Position numbers and translations under genes: made by a program. Below, in pieces: positions 1 through 8,799 of a stretch of 64,000 nucleotides of DNA; positions within the stretch are counted from its first letter, which is position 1; each line of letters begins with the position of its first letter. The notes under the pieces are model-generated. The model saw only the letters and a list, made by a program, of their open reading frames with translations. It searched no databases and had not been told where the DNA came from. This stretch comes from CALHVX01 sp039198065 (lineage in GTDB: Bacteria > Pseudomonadota > Gammaproteobacteria > Pseudomonadales > Azotimanducaceae). The DNA lies in NCBI GenBank assembly GCA_039198065.1, contig JBCCTU010000006.1, positions 171,523 to 235,522 of the forward strand, read 5' to 3'.

Positions 1-47
1 CTGCTGTTGCAGGAAAGGAGGCTGTGCGCACGTCGCGGCTCACGAGC

Positions 48-1931
48 TCAGAAACGTAGTCGCAAACCCACGGAGCCTGAGAGGCCAGGGGTTCCGTAGC
101 CGAGGATCTGCTGGTAGTCCTCATCGAACAGATTCTCGATGCGTCCATATACTTCGACGCGATCGCTCACGGCGTAGCGCCCGCTGATATCGACCCGCGT
201 CCAGCTATTCAAAGTCGTGCCATCGGTGTTTTCTTCATTGCCGTTGTAGCGCAGCAGGACGGCACCGGATAGGCGCCCTAGCGCGTTGTAGCTGAGCGTC
301 AGATCGCCCGAATGCTCGGGCAGCCGGACGAGGCGATCACCGGTCCCATCTTCGGCATCGATGTAGGCGTAGTCGAGCGCCAGGCTTAAGGAATCGCTCA
401 GTGCGACCTGACCCGACAGCTCAACACCGCGCGACTCAACCTCGTCGATGTTGAGGTAGCCACCGGCGGCGAAATCGAAGTCGATTTGGTTTTCCGTATC
501 TTGCTGAAACACAGTGGCGCTCAGCTGGAGCAGGCCGTCGCGCCGTCGCCAATCGATGCCAGCGTCAAAGGCTGCCGAGTTTTCCGCTTCGAGATCGGCG
601 TTCGGCGCGGTCGCGCCACAGCAGAAAAACGTCGTCTGAAAAATCGTTGGTGCCTTGAAGCCCTCGCCCCAGCTCGCCCGCAGCGACACCGTATCGCTCA
701 GTTGCCAGGCAGAGGCGACACGAGCGGTAGTCTCGGAGCCGAAGCGCTCGTGATCGTCGTTGCGCAGGCCGAAGGTAACGGACCAGGTGTCCGTAGGGGA
801 GAGCTCGTACAGCGCGAACAGACCGTTGATCGATGTGTCGTCGTCGTTAGCGGTCGTGTCTTCGCGTTCTGCTCCGAAGGCGATGCGATGACGATCGTTC
901 GCCGTATAGGTCCCCTGATAGCGATACAGCAGCCGATCGCCGTCGGCGGTGAAACTTGACGCACCGTCGGTAAAGTTCTCCCGGCTGATGTCCGAAAAGC
1001 CGACGAGAACAAGGTTCTCGAGCCGGCCGTCGAGGAGCGGCAGCGTCAGGGCCAGGTTGCTGGCGAGTTCTTCGGTTTCGCTTACCTCATCGCCGTCAGC
1101 CAGGTTTCCTTGCGCGCCGAAGGTGAAGCTGTCGAACTCCGTTTCGGCGTCGGTCCATAGAACGTCGGCGCTGAGGCGCGCGCCACGGGCCAGGTTCCAA
1201 CCGCCCTTGGCAGAGAGGGTGGTTGAGTCGAAGGCGTCTTCTTCGGAGTTACCGTTGGCTTCGTCAGCCTTCGAGATACCGTCGCTCGACACCCGAACGG
1301 CAGCGAGACGGAAGTCCCCCAGGTCGCTGCTGTTTGATACCGATGCGCCGCCGCGAAAGGTGGCGAAGGAGCCAAACTCCGTAAAGACGTTGCCGCCCAG
1401 CTCCTCGTCAGGAGCCCGCGTGGTGACGGACACGACACCGCCGATGGCGTCTGTGCCCCAGAGCGTTGATTGCGGTCCTTTGAGCACTTCGACGCGTTCG
1501 ATGTTCGCCGTATCGAGCCGGGCAAAGTTAAATCCGCCACCGGGGGTACTGGGATCGTTCACGGGGATTCCGTCAATGAGTACCAGCGTCTGTTCGCTGC
1601 TGGCGCCGCGAATACGAACGCTGCTGTTGCCGCCGAAGTTCCCGTTTTGATTGACCGTTAGGCCGGGCACCTGGGCCACGGCGTCGAGCAGGTAGATCTG
1701 TCCAAGCGCCTCGATCTCCTCGGCGGTGAGCACGGATATCGATGACCCGGATTCAGTGGACGCCTGACCTAATCGTGTTGCACCGACGACCAGGGTCTCG
1801 ATGCGGTTGCCGGGCTCTGGTTGTTCGCTGCCCGGGGCGGCATGAGCGGAGCCGAAGGCACAAGCGGTAAGGACGGCGGCCGTGAGGCGACCGAGGTACG
1901 GGATAGGTTCGGGGTTTTTTCTGGTGTACAC
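48..1931 (-). CDS. btuB: TonB-dependent vitamin B12 receptor, BtuB-like
   Basis: An outer-membrane beta-barrel of 627 residues that would import cobalamin with energy from TonB. A signal peptide covers about residues 1-31 (ends GSAHA), a TonB-box-like segment IETLVVGA follows at about 44-51, then a plug domain (about 60-170, with VRIRG and LVLIDGIPVND) and a barrel ending in the aromatic residue expected of an outer-membrane protein (LRLRF). The GTG start at 1931 is supported by GGAGGAAT about seven bases upstream. The B12 assignment rests mainly on the cobalamin riboswitch in its leader and the cob genes behind it; by sequence alone it is a small BtuB-sized receptor. It is the last gene of the block before the window edge; bases 1-47 hold nothing I can assign. 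Confidence 0.9.
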   Translation of the reverse strand: MYTRKNPEPIPYLGRLTAAVLTACAFGSAHAAPGSEQPEPGNRIETLVVGATRLGQASTESGSSISVLTAEEIEALGQIYLLDAVAQVPGLTVNQNGNFGGNSSVRIRGASSEQTLVLIDGIPVNDPSTPGGGFNFARLDTANIERVEVLKGPQSTLWGTDAIGGVVSVTTRAPDEELGGNVFTEFGSFATFRGGASVSNSSDLGDFRLAAVRVSSDGISKADEANGNSEEDAFDSTTLSAKGGWNLARGARLSADVLWTDAETEFDSFTFGAQGNLADGDEVSETEELASNLALTLPLLDGRLENLVLVGFSDISRENFTDGASSFTADGDRLLYRYQGTYTANDRHRIAFGAEREDTTANDDDTSINGLFALYELSPTDTWSVTFGLRNDDHERFGSETTARVASAWQLSDTVSLRASWGEGFKAPTIFQTTFFCCGATAPNADLEAENSAAFDAGIDWRRRDGLLQLSATVFQQDTENQIDFDFAAGGYLNIDEVESRGVELSGQVALSDSLSLALDYAYIDAEDGTGDRLVRLPEHSGDLTLSYNALGRLSGAVLLRYNGNEENTDGTTLNSWTRVDISGRYAVSDRVEVYGRIENLFDEDYQQILGYGTPGLSGSVGLRLRF

Positions 1932-2104
1932 GGTGCTATTCCTCCGCCACCCGTCCGCCCGACGCGGGTGTGCAGATCAACGACATGTGTCACCGGCGCG
2001 ACGATACGCGGGACGGCCCGGTTCAGCTTATGTCGTTGCTTGGCTAAGCACGGCGAATGGCGCGGAGCTTTGCTGCCCGCAGAGGCTATCCCGACCCCCG
2101 GACG

Positions 2105-2265
2105 AACGACGAGATGGCAGGTTTCCTGGCTTGCCGATCGCCGTTTCAGGTCGCCTTCCCAGAGCCGCGCTCCAGTGGCCTGTGACCCTCAACTCCTGGC
2201 CTACAGTTGCGGGAACAGCCGCGGACTTGCACCGCGTTCCCTCTTAGCCGCAGCGCTGCGGCACC
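2105..2265 (-). promoter_or_regulatory. Cobalamin (AdoCbl) riboswitch upstream of btuB
   Basis: Read on the minus strand, the leader contains the hallmark elements of the cobalamin aptamer in order: GCGGTGCAAGTCCGCGGC and CCCGCAACTGT in the 5' half, GTCACAGGCCACTGG in the middle, and the B12 box GCCAGGAAACCTGCC at 2117-2131. It sits about 175 bases upstream of the btuB GTG and downstream of the cobO stop, so it would repress the receptor when cobalamin is plentiful. The cobTS-cobO operon lies upstream of it and is not under this copy. The exact ends are approximate because I judged them by eye. Confidence 0.95.
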
Positions 2266-2328
2266 ATCGAGCGCAAGGGTGACCATGGGTCGTAAGCTTG
2301 TCAATTCTTGCAGGCCGAGGCGCGAGGC

Positions 2329-2940
2329 TCAGAAGTCGATACCGCGCTGGGCCCGGATGCCGGCCTTGAAGGGGTGTTTCACTTCGTTGATCTCGCTGAC
2401 TAGGTCCGCGTAGGCGCAGAGGCGCTCCGGCGCATCCCGACCCGTCAGAATGACGCTGGTGTTCTGGGAGCGATCTTCAAGCCCCTGCTCGACGGCTTCA
2501 GCGCTCAGGTAGCCGTAGCGCAGCGCGATGTTGATCTCATCGAGGACAACCAGTTCGTAGTCGCCGCCGCTGAGCATGGCTCTCGCCCGCGTGAACGCTG
2601 CCTCTGCCGCTTTGGTATCGGCGTCTTTGTCTTGCGTGTCCCAGGTGAAGCCATCGCCCATGGTGAACCAGTCAACAGTACCGACGGCGTCGTCGAGGTG
2701 TTTGAAGAATTCGCGTTCACCGGTCTTCCACTTTCCCTTAATGAATTGAACGACGCCCACGCGGTGTCCCCAGCCGAGGGCGCGAATGATCACTCCAAAG
2801 GCAGAACTCGATTTGCCCTTGCCGTTACCGGTGTGGATGAGCACGAGCCCCCGGTCGGGATCACGAAGCTCGCGTTTGCGCTCACGATGCTTGGCCTGAA
2901 GCTCTTTCATGGCTGCTTTGTGCTGTTCTGATTCGTTCAT
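2329..2940 (-). CDS. cobO: Cob(I)yrinic acid a,c-diamide adenosyltransferase
   Basis: ATP:corrinoid adenosyltransferase of the CobO/BtuR/CobA type, which puts the 5'-deoxyadenosyl group on the cobalt of corrinoids in the cytoplasm. The 203-residue length is normal. The P-loop is visible as HTGNGKGKSSSAFG at about residues 37-50, followed by the family segments RALGWGHRVGVVQFIKG and the Walker-B-like LVVLDEINIAL near 130-140. The C-terminus (GIRAQRGIDF) also matches the family. Its ATG overlaps the stop of the preceding phosphatase gene by four bases, so it is translationally coupled as the last gene of the cobT-cobS-phosphatase-cobO operon. Confidence 0.95.
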   Translation of the reverse strand: MNESEQHKAAMKELQAKHRERKRELRDPDRGLVLIHTGNGKGKSSSAFGVIIRALGWGHRVGVVQFIKGKWKTGEREFFKHLDDAVGTVDWFTMGDGFTWDTQDKDADTKAAEAAFTRARAMLSGGDYELVVLDEINIALRYGYLSAEAVEQGLEDRSQNTSVILTGRDAPERLCAYADLVSEINEVKHPFKAGIRAQRGIDF

Positions 2941-3488
2941 GCGCGGGTCTCGTCAGTAGTCAGGGTAGCTTTGTCGCACCACAGTCGGGTGGCGCCATAA
3001 TCGATGCGGGTCGTGAAATCGGCGCTGTGTTCACCGGTGGCGAATGCCGCACGGACGACGCCTGCGTGGCAGACGACAAGGGTGTCTCCGGAAAGGTTGC
3101 GGTAGTCGTTGAGCGCGTCGAGGCACCGGCGTTGAAAGTCGCGGACGTTCTCCCCACCGTGGGCGCGGGCGTCCATGAAGTCCGCGGCCCAGGCATCCAG
3201 TTCCATGCGTGGGATCGCAGACCAGGCGCAACCTTCCCAGGAACCAAAGTCCATCTCTTGCACACGATCGTCAACACATACGAGTGTGTCTTGGACCGCC
3301 GCGATGCGCTGCGCCAATCGAAGCGCCCGGCGTAGCGGGCTCGATACGATCCGTGTGACAGCAGGCAGTTGTCGAAGCACATCCTTAAGGTCCTGCTCAA
3401 AGGTCTCCGCCACGTCGACGTCGAGACGCCCGTAGCAGATCGAGGCATCTATCTTTGGTTTTGTATGGCGCAGAAACACTACTGCCAT
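2937..3488 (-). CDS. cobC: Histidine phosphatase, alpha-ribazole-phosphatase-like
   Basis: A 183-residue phosphoglycerate-mutase-type phosphatase. The N-terminal catalytic motif appears as LRHTKP (residues 6-11), with Arg-His and Thr in place of the commoner Gly. Later family landmarks are SPLRRALRLAQRI near 50-62, MDFGSWEG near 84-91 and the second histidine in VVCHAGVVR near 140. In cobalamin assembly CobC removes the phosphate from alpha-ribazole-5'-phosphate or adenosylcobalamin-5'-phosphate. The role is inferred from its position: it overlaps cobS by ten bases upstream and cobO by four bases downstream. By sequence alone it could be another small-molecule histidine phosphatase. Confidence 0.85.
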   Translation of the reverse strand: MAVVFLRHTKPKIDASICYGRLDVDVAETFEQDLKDVLRQLPAVTRIVSSPLRRALRLAQRIAAVQDTLVCVDDRVQEMDFGSWEGCAWSAIPRMELDAWAADFMDARAHGGENVRDFQRRCLDALNDYRNLSGDTLVVCHAGVVRAAFATGEHSADFTTRIDYGATRLWCDKATLTTDETRA

Positions 3489-4246
3489 GCGAGCACCGCC
3501 AGGTAAACGCTGAGCTCGCTGACTTGCTGAACCGCCCCGAGCGTGTCGCCCGTGTAGCCACCTAACCGCCGTTCGAAGAGTGCGCGCATGCCGAAGTGAC
3601 CGCCAATGATGAACAGAAGCAAACCGATCGTCGCCCCGGGGCCGATGACCTGCACCAAGGTTAGGAGGACGATCACGCCAGTCGTAATGGCGATCCCTAG
3701 GCTATGTCGATCGATGCCCGCCGCCGTTGGCTTGCCCGCACCCTGATCCCGGACGTAGGTGCTGCTGGCAATGACCAGCACGGCAGATAAGCGAGAAAGA
3801 CCGTGCGCTGCGATGAGGGCCGCGGCAACGGTTTCCGGGGCAAGTTCATGCAGCGTGGCGACCTTGAGCGCGAGTGCCGTACCAAGCGCGGCTGCACCGT
3901 AGGTGCCGATTCGGCTGTCGCGCATGACGCTCAAGGCCTTGTCTTTATCGATTGCTCCGAAGCTGTCGAAGGTGTCTGCGAGGCCGTCCTCATGGAACGC
4001 GCCCGTGAGCATCAAGCCGATGGCAACCGTAAGCAGAACGGTCACAAGTTGCGGAAAGACGAGCATTGCCAGTTCGAAGGCACCGGCACACACAGCGCCA
4101 ACGCACAGACCGACGAGAGGGTAATACCGGGGCGCTTGGGCAAGGCGCTGTTCCGAGTAGGCGTCGCCCACGGGAATCGGAACGCGCGTAAGAAACTGAA
4201 CAGCGAGCGCGAAGATGGCGAGTTCGTTCGTGAGGCGCTGTTTCAC
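3479..4246 (-). CDS. cobS: Adenosylcobinamide-GDP ribazoletransferase (cobalamin synthase)
   Basis: Integral inner-membrane enzyme that joins adenosylcobinamide-GDP to alpha-ribazole(-5'-phosphate). The 255-residue protein shows the family start FLTRVPIPV (about 19-27), the YYPLVGLCVGA segment, and the conserved acidic stretch GAFHEDGLADTFDSFG (about 82-97), followed by a row of hydrophobic segments consistent with a polytopic protein. The gene starts four bases inside the end of cobT and ends ten bases inside the phosphatase gene, the usual compact arrangement of lower-ligand assembly genes. Confidence 0.95.
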   Translation of the reverse strand: MKQRLTNELAIFALAVQFLTRVPIPVGDAYSEQRLAQAPRYYPLVGLCVGAVCAGAFELAMLVFPQLVTVLLTVAIGLMLTGAFHEDGLADTFDSFGAIDKDKALSVMRDSRIGTYGAAALGTALALKVATLHELAPETVAAALIAAHGLSRLSAVLVIASSTYVRDQGAGKPTAAGIDRHSLGIAITTGVIVLLTLVQVIGPGATIGLLLFIIGGHFGMRALFERRLGGYTGDTLGAVQQVSELSVYLAVLAWQ

Positions 4247-5250
4247 GCCGGGCCGTCAACGCCGGCGGTTTCGAAGCTTGCCATGTCGCGCAAAAACGCC
4301 CCGGCCGCCTGCACCAGCGGCCAGGCCAGCAACGCTCCCGTACCCTCGCCGAGGCGCAGATCGAGGTCGAGCAGGGGGTCTGCCTCAAGCGCCTCGAGTA
4401 CCCGCTGGTGGCCTGCTTCTGCGGAACGATGCGCGAAAACCAGCGCCGCGCGGATAGCCGGGTCCAGCTTCAGCGCAGCGAAGGCGGCGGCAGTACAGAT
4501 GAAGCCGTCGACCAGCACGAGTCGGCGATTGCGAGCGGCCCCGAGCATGGCGCCAGCGATCATGGCGATCTCGAAACCACCGTACTCGGTGAGTGCTTCT
4601 TCTGCCGACAGCGACGGGCCTGTCCGCTCGGCGGCCTGTTCCAGCAGTGCACGCTTTCTTGCGAGGCCTGCATCGTCGAGCCCCGTCCCTCGCCCGACCA
4701 GGCTACCCACCCCCGTACCCATGAGCTTCGCGGCAATCAGGCTTGCCGATGACGTGTTGCCGATACCCATTTCGCCAAAGGCCAGGACCGGATGGTCTGT
4801 TTCTGCGCCAAGCGCTTCACCGAGGCTGAGTGCTCTGCGACACGTAGCCGTGCTCATGGCAGGCTCAACGATGGCGTTCGCTGTACCGGTCCCAAGACGC
4901 AACGACCGTAACGACGGATGCTCAATTGGTTCGCCAGCGACACCGGCATCGACGAGGGTGATGTCGGCGTTGAAGGTTCGAGCAAAGACGTTTGACGCCG
5001 CGCCGCCAGCCAAGAAGTTCAGCAGCATCTGACGCGTAACGGATTGCGGGTACGCAGACACACCGGCGGTTGCCATGCCGTGATCGCCGGCGATAAGGAT
5101 CAACCCACAGGATGAGGTGTCGGGGTCAGTGCGCCCTTGAACGGTAGCTACTTGCAGTGCCAATGCTTCGATTCGACCCAACGAGTGAAGCGGTTTGGTC
5201 TTGTTGTCGATGAGCGCTTGAACGTCCTGCGCCAGCCCTTGGTCGGTCAT
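4243..5250 (-). CDS. cobT: Nicotinate-nucleotide--dimethylbenzimidazole phosphoribosyltransferase
   Basis: CobT activates the lower ligand by moving phosphoribose from nicotinate mononucleotide to dimethylbenzimidazole. The 335-residue length fits. Visible signatures include KPLHSLGRIEALA (18-30), ILIAGDHGMATAGVSAYP (51-68), LNFLAGGAASNVFA, FGEMGIGNTSSASL (about 169-182, the highly conserved core) and the C-terminal EGTGALLAWPLVQAA. It is the first gene of the operon with cobS, the phosphatase and cobO. The gap to the upstream metallophosphoesterase gene is only about 55 bases, so a shared transcript cannot be excluded, but no cobalamin riboswitch lies before it. Confidence 0.95.
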   Translation of the reverse strand: MTDQGLAQDVQALIDNKTKPLHSLGRIEALALQVATVQGRTDPDTSSCGLILIAGDHGMATAGVSAYPQSVTRQMLLNFLAGGAASNVFARTFNADITLVDAGVAGEPIEHPSLRSLRLGTGTANAIVEPAMSTATCRRALSLGEALGAETDHPVLAFGEMGIGNTSSASLIAAKLMGTGVGSLVGRGTGLDDAGLARKRALLEQAAERTGPSLSAEEALTEYGGFEIAMIAGAMLGAARNRRLVLVDGFICTAAAFAALKLDPAIRAALVFAHRSAEAGHQRVLEALEADPLLDLDLRLGEGTGALLAWPLVQAAGAFLRDMASFETAGVDGPA

Positions 5251-5305
5251 TGGTCCTTAGCTACGGTTTGGATTCGCTGGGTTGCTTCGATGTTTGCTTC
5301 GCTGT

Positions 5306-7228
5306 TCAGGGTGCGGTGGTGCGCACGAACAGCTCCGTATCCGGCAAGCTGGCCTCGCCGTAGGGGTAGGGCTGCCAAAACAAGGGCGTCGGGACGTGTT
5401 CCCCAGTATCGAGGTCGTAGATGCCGACGGAAACCCGCGCTTCCGTCCAATCCTCAAGCGCTGGGTCTTCCGCCCGGGCACGCTCGCGTATGAGTGCCAG
5501 GGGAATGGCGAACTCGGCTCGGTAGCCGTGATCCCCGGGGACGACCCGGTACTCTATGGCCTGGTTTGTGGTTTGCACGAAACTCAGCAGCTCGTCGTCC
5601 ATGGTCGCGCCGGTCGCAACGATGGTGCCGATCTGTGCCGCCATGTCGCCGCCCATAAGGGCTTCACCGGCGCCCATCTTGCGGTTCCGTGCGGCAGCAC
5701 TGCGAGGGTCAATGAAGAGACGGATCGAATCCTGTGCCCGCGGCACGAGGTCTTCGTGCAGCTGAACGTCGTCGTCGGTCACGTCCACGGCGACGTATAA
5801 CTGGTCTTCCCCCTCACGAACATCAAAGGCGAAGGATGCATCCTCTGGCGCGAGATCCGCCGACAAAATGTCGCCTTGACGCGCGACCTTGAAGCGTAGC
5901 GCGCCCCATTCGTCCAGTGAGCCATCGACGGTCACGGGACCCACGGGCGGGATGGCGAGACGCGTCCGCGGCAGCACCGGTTTGGTGATCGGAAACTGCA
6001 CGGGCCGCGGGCCGATGGTGCCGGTGACGGTCCAGCGAACAGCGGCGGTCACCAGCTCCGCGTAGGGCGTGGGCGAATCGACCGTTAGCCGGAGGTCCAG
6101 TGCGCGCCGCTCTCCGGCCCCCAGGGTCAGCGGTTCGAGGCCTGCAATCTCGAAATTGGTTTTCCGGGCCAGCTCCGGTGAAACGGTGAGGGGGGCATCG
6201 GTCGGGTTCACGAACTCGACCGTTAGCGCTGCACCGGTGAAGTCCTGCGTGGTGCCGAGCTCCGTTTCGAGGGTCACGGCGGAAGAAATGGCGTTTAACG
6301 CACCCAACAGCTCTGGGTTGGAGACGTCGACATCCTGAATGCCGTCGAGCAGCAGGTTTGCAATCGTCGGTCCGTCGGATCGCATGGTCACCCAGGCCAC
6401 GTGGTCGAACTCGCCGTAGGCGGTGCCGCGCAGTCCACTGCCGCCGCCGGTGGTTGCCAGGGTGATGAAGTTCCGATTGTTGCGAACCTCGCGGCTGTAC
6501 TGATGATAGTGCCCGGCAAAGACGGTGTAGTTGCGCTCGCCAAGCAGTCCCTCGATTTCAAGCCAGTCGGGGTTGATCGTTCGAGCGGTCCAGAGCGGTT
6601 GGTGCAGCAGCACGATGGTCCAGCGGGCATCGGTGTTTTGCGACAGAACCGAGCGGATGAAGTCCATCTGCTCCGCCTGCTTCCAGGGGCCGGGGACCGG
6701 TGTCTGCGGTGCGCCCACCATCCCGAAGAGTTCTGAGTTCAGCACGACGAACAGCACGTCTTTGTACTCGAAGTGGTAGTAGCTCGGGCCAAAACGACGC
6801 TGCCACTCTTCGGCCATGACGGCGTTGTTCATGTCGTGGTTGCCGGGGGTATAGAAGAACGGAGCGTCCAGCGCGCCGACATAGCTCTCGATCTCGTTCC
6901 ACTCGCGGGTGAGCTGTGCGGGGTTCTCGGTATAGCCTTCAATGAGATCACCAACACTGACGACGAATGCCGGGGAGACCAGGTTGACTTTCGGCATGGC
7001 CGACGCGAATACGCCGGGTCGCGCGCAACAGGTTCGGTCCGATACGACGACGAAGTGAAAGTCGTCCGCATCGTCCTGCAGCGCGGCATCGGTCCAGGGC
7101 GTTGCACCGGTAAGTTCCGGAAGGTTGAACGCTGGCTCGGCTGCCTCCGCCGCCGGTTTGGTGCAAGCCGCAAGCCCGAGGGCTGCGAGGAGGTACAGCG
7201 CATAGGTGAGGTGTGTTCGTGGGATCAT
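5306..7228 (-). CDS. Calcineurin-like metallophosphoesterase lipoprotein with C-terminal carbohydrate-binding-like domain
   Basis: Predicted lipoprotein of 640 residues from the ATG at 7228; an in-frame start ten codons upstream is less likely because the signal peptide begins here (TM stretch, lipobox LAAC). Residues about 50-270 form a binuclear-metal phosphoesterase: VVVSDRT, VSVGDLIEGYT, TPGNHDMNN, LLHQPLW and FAGHYHQYSR supply the usual Asp, Asn and His ligands. The C-terminal third (about 435-640) contains LDEWGALRF and LYVAVDVTDDDVQ, resembling CBM9/DOMON-type beta-sandwich domains. The substrate is unknown; an extracytoplasmic phosphodiester or a glycan phosphate is an inference from location. 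After the first motif it reads Thr-Cys-Cys where I would expect Thr-Gly-Gly in relatives. Confidence 0.85.
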   Translation of the reverse strand: MIPRTHLTYALYLLAALGLAACTKPAAEAAEPAFNLPELTGATPWTDAALQDDADDFHFVVVSDRTCCARPGVFASAMPKVNLVSPAFVVSVGDLIEGYTENPAQLTREWNEIESYVGALDAPFFYTPGNHDMNNAVMAEEWQRRFGPSYYHFEYKDVLFVVLNSELFGMVGAPQTPVPGPWKQAEQMDFIRSVLSQNTDARWTIVLLHQPLWTARTINPDWLEIEGLLGERNYTVFAGHYHQYSREVRNNRNFITLATTGGGSGLRGTAYGEFDHVAWVTMRSDGPTIANLLLDGIQDVDVSNPELLGALNAISSAVTLETELGTTQDFTGAALTVEFVNPTDAPLTVSPELARKTNFEIAGLEPLTLGAGERRALDLRLTVDSPTPYAELVTAAVRWTVTGTIGPRPVQFPITKPVLPRTRLAIPPVGPVTVDGSLDEWGALRFKVARQGDILSADLAPEDASFAFDVREGEDQLYVAVDVTDDDVQLHEDLVPRAQDSIRLFIDPRSAAARNRKMGAGEALMGGDMAAQIGTIVATGATMDDELLSFVQTTNQAIEYRVVPGDHGYRAEFAIPLALIRERARAEDPALEDWTEARVSVGIYDLDTGEHVPTPLFWQPYPYGEASLPDTELFVRTTAP

Positions 7229-7359
7229 GAGTCGCGTCTCGGCATCGTCTGTGCCCACCCTAGGCCGGTCGCGATCGAATTGCTATGTGTCGATCGGCGA
7301 CGCCGGGCCAGGCAAACTGGCGCAACGATTCGGAGTACGGCAAGGAGCGGGGGCACGTC

Positions 7360-8787
7360 ATGAGGGGTCGGACACTGGGTCGGCGAAGCGCCGGCCGGCT
7401 GCTGCTGTGGATGCTTTTGGGGATCGCCCTGGTCGCCCTCGGCTACACCGGCGCCCGGTGGGCGCCGATCGTCAACGCCGGCAGTGGCTATGCCGCGAAA
7501 AACATCTGCTCTGGGCATTTCTTGAGTGGCTTTGATCCGCAACTCGTCGTTGACCAAGCGCTCATCGGTGCCTCACCGCTGCTCGGCCGCGTGTCTTATG
7601 AGGTGGACACCGATGCGCAGCAGGTCAGGACCCGACTCTTCGGCCTGTTCCCTCGTGTTGCGCAGTATTCCCCAATGCTTGGATGCACCCTGTTGCCGTC
7701 GGGCAGCAACGCGGCGGCGCCGCAGATTGAGGCGGTTCAAGCGCCGGAGCGGACTACGGCCGACGAGTGGCCCATCGCGTCGCTGACGCCAGTGGTACGA
7801 GAAGAACTGGATGCACTCCTTGCTGCCGCGTTCGAGGAAACGGACCCAGCCCGACCGAGAAACACCAAGGCCGTTGCGATCGTCCACCGAGGACAGCTTA
7901 TTGCCGAGCGTTACGCGGACGGTGTGGGGCCTGAGACACCGCTCCTGGGCTGGTCGATGACCAAGAGTGTGACCGGCCTGCTCGTCAGTTTGCTGGTTAA
8001 GGATGGTCTGCTCGACGTCTCCGAACCCGCGCCGGTACCCGAATGGCAGGATGAGGCGTCGGATCCTCGTGCCCGCATTACCCTCGATCAGCTGCTGCGC
8101 ATGAGTAGCGGTCTTGCATTCAACGAAACCTACGGGCCGGGCAGCGATGTCACGCAGATGCTCTCCGGGGAGTCCGATATGGGTGCGTTTGCCGCCCGTA
8201 TGCCTCTGACGTCAGCGGAGGGAACAACCTGGGCCTACTCGTCGGGTACCAGCAATATTGTCGCGGGCATCGTCCGCCGCGCTGCCGGTGGCACGGCACA
8301 GGATGCCTATGCCTTTGCCCAGCGACGGTTGTTTCAGCCGCTCGGCATCCGAACGGCTGTTATGGAAGTCGATGCGTCCGGGACCTTTGTCGGCTCTTCT
8401 TATATGTACGCGAGCGCCCGGGACTGGGCTCGTTTGGGCTGGTTGTGTCTCGCGGATGGGCGTTGGCAAAACGAACAGCTGCTGCCTCCAGCCTGGCTCA
8501 GTTATCTGACCACCCCGGCACCCGCGAACCCGGCCAATAACTATGGCGCGCATTTCTGGTTGAATCAGGATCCGACGGATCCGGTCACAGCGCGCGTGTT
8601 TCCGTCGCTACCGACGGATGCCTACGCGATGGACGGCTACCAGGGGCAAGCAGTGATCATGGTGCCGTCGGCGGAGCTGGTCGTCGTCCGGCTCGGGTTT
8701 ACGCCGCGGGGGAACGACGGCATCGAAGCGCTTGTAGCCGGTGTGATTCGAGTGCTCGGCGCTGCGTCGATCGCCTCCGCAGACTAG
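7360..8787 (+). CDS. Membrane-anchored serine hydrolase, beta-lactamase/6-aminohexanoate-dimer hydrolase fold
   Basis: A class C beta-lactamase-fold hydrolase of 475 residues. I chose the ATG at 7360, 25 codons into the longest open frame, because AAGGAGCGGGGG lies just before it and the hydrophobic anchor (LLLWMLLGIALVALGY) then sits at the N-terminus. The catalytic Ser-x-x-Lys is in GWSMTKSVTG, the Tyr motif is YSSGTSN, and a C-terminal GYQGQ segment takes the place of the Lys/His-x-Gly motif. The body would face the periplasm. The NylB-like subgroup is the closest match I recognise, but a real substrate (amide, ester or peptide) cannot be read from the sequence. It ends 12 bases from the convergent sulfatase gene. 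Confidence 0.85.
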   Translation: MRGRTLGRRSAGRLLLWMLLGIALVALGYTGARWAPIVNAGSGYAAKNICSGHFLSGFDPQLVVDQALIGASPLLGRVSYEVDTDAQQVRTRLFGLFPRVAQYSPMLGCTLLPSGSNAAAPQIEAVQAPERTTADEWPIASLTPVVREELDALLAAAFEETDPARPRNTKAVAIVHRGQLIAERYADGVGPETPLLGWSMTKSVTGLLVSLLVKDGLLDVSEPAPVPEWQDEASDPRARITLDQLLRMSSGLAFNETYGPGSDVTQMLSGESDMGAFAARMPLTSAEGTTWAYSSGTSNIVAGIVRRAAGGTAQDAYAFAQRRLFQPLGIRTAVMEVDASGTFVGSSYMYASARDWARLGWLCLADGRWQNEQLLPPAWLSYLTTPAPANPANNYGAHFWLNQDPTDPVTARVFPSLPTDAYAMDGYQGQAVIMVPSAELVVVRLGFTPRGNDGIEALVAGVIRVLGAASIASAD

Positions 8788-8799
8788 CGCGCGGCTCGC

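Noticed and set aside
3803..5032. Plus-strand open frame of 409 codons opposite cobS and cobT
   Set aside because: Rich in Ser, Arg and Ala with no domain; it is the antisense shadow of two certain genes.
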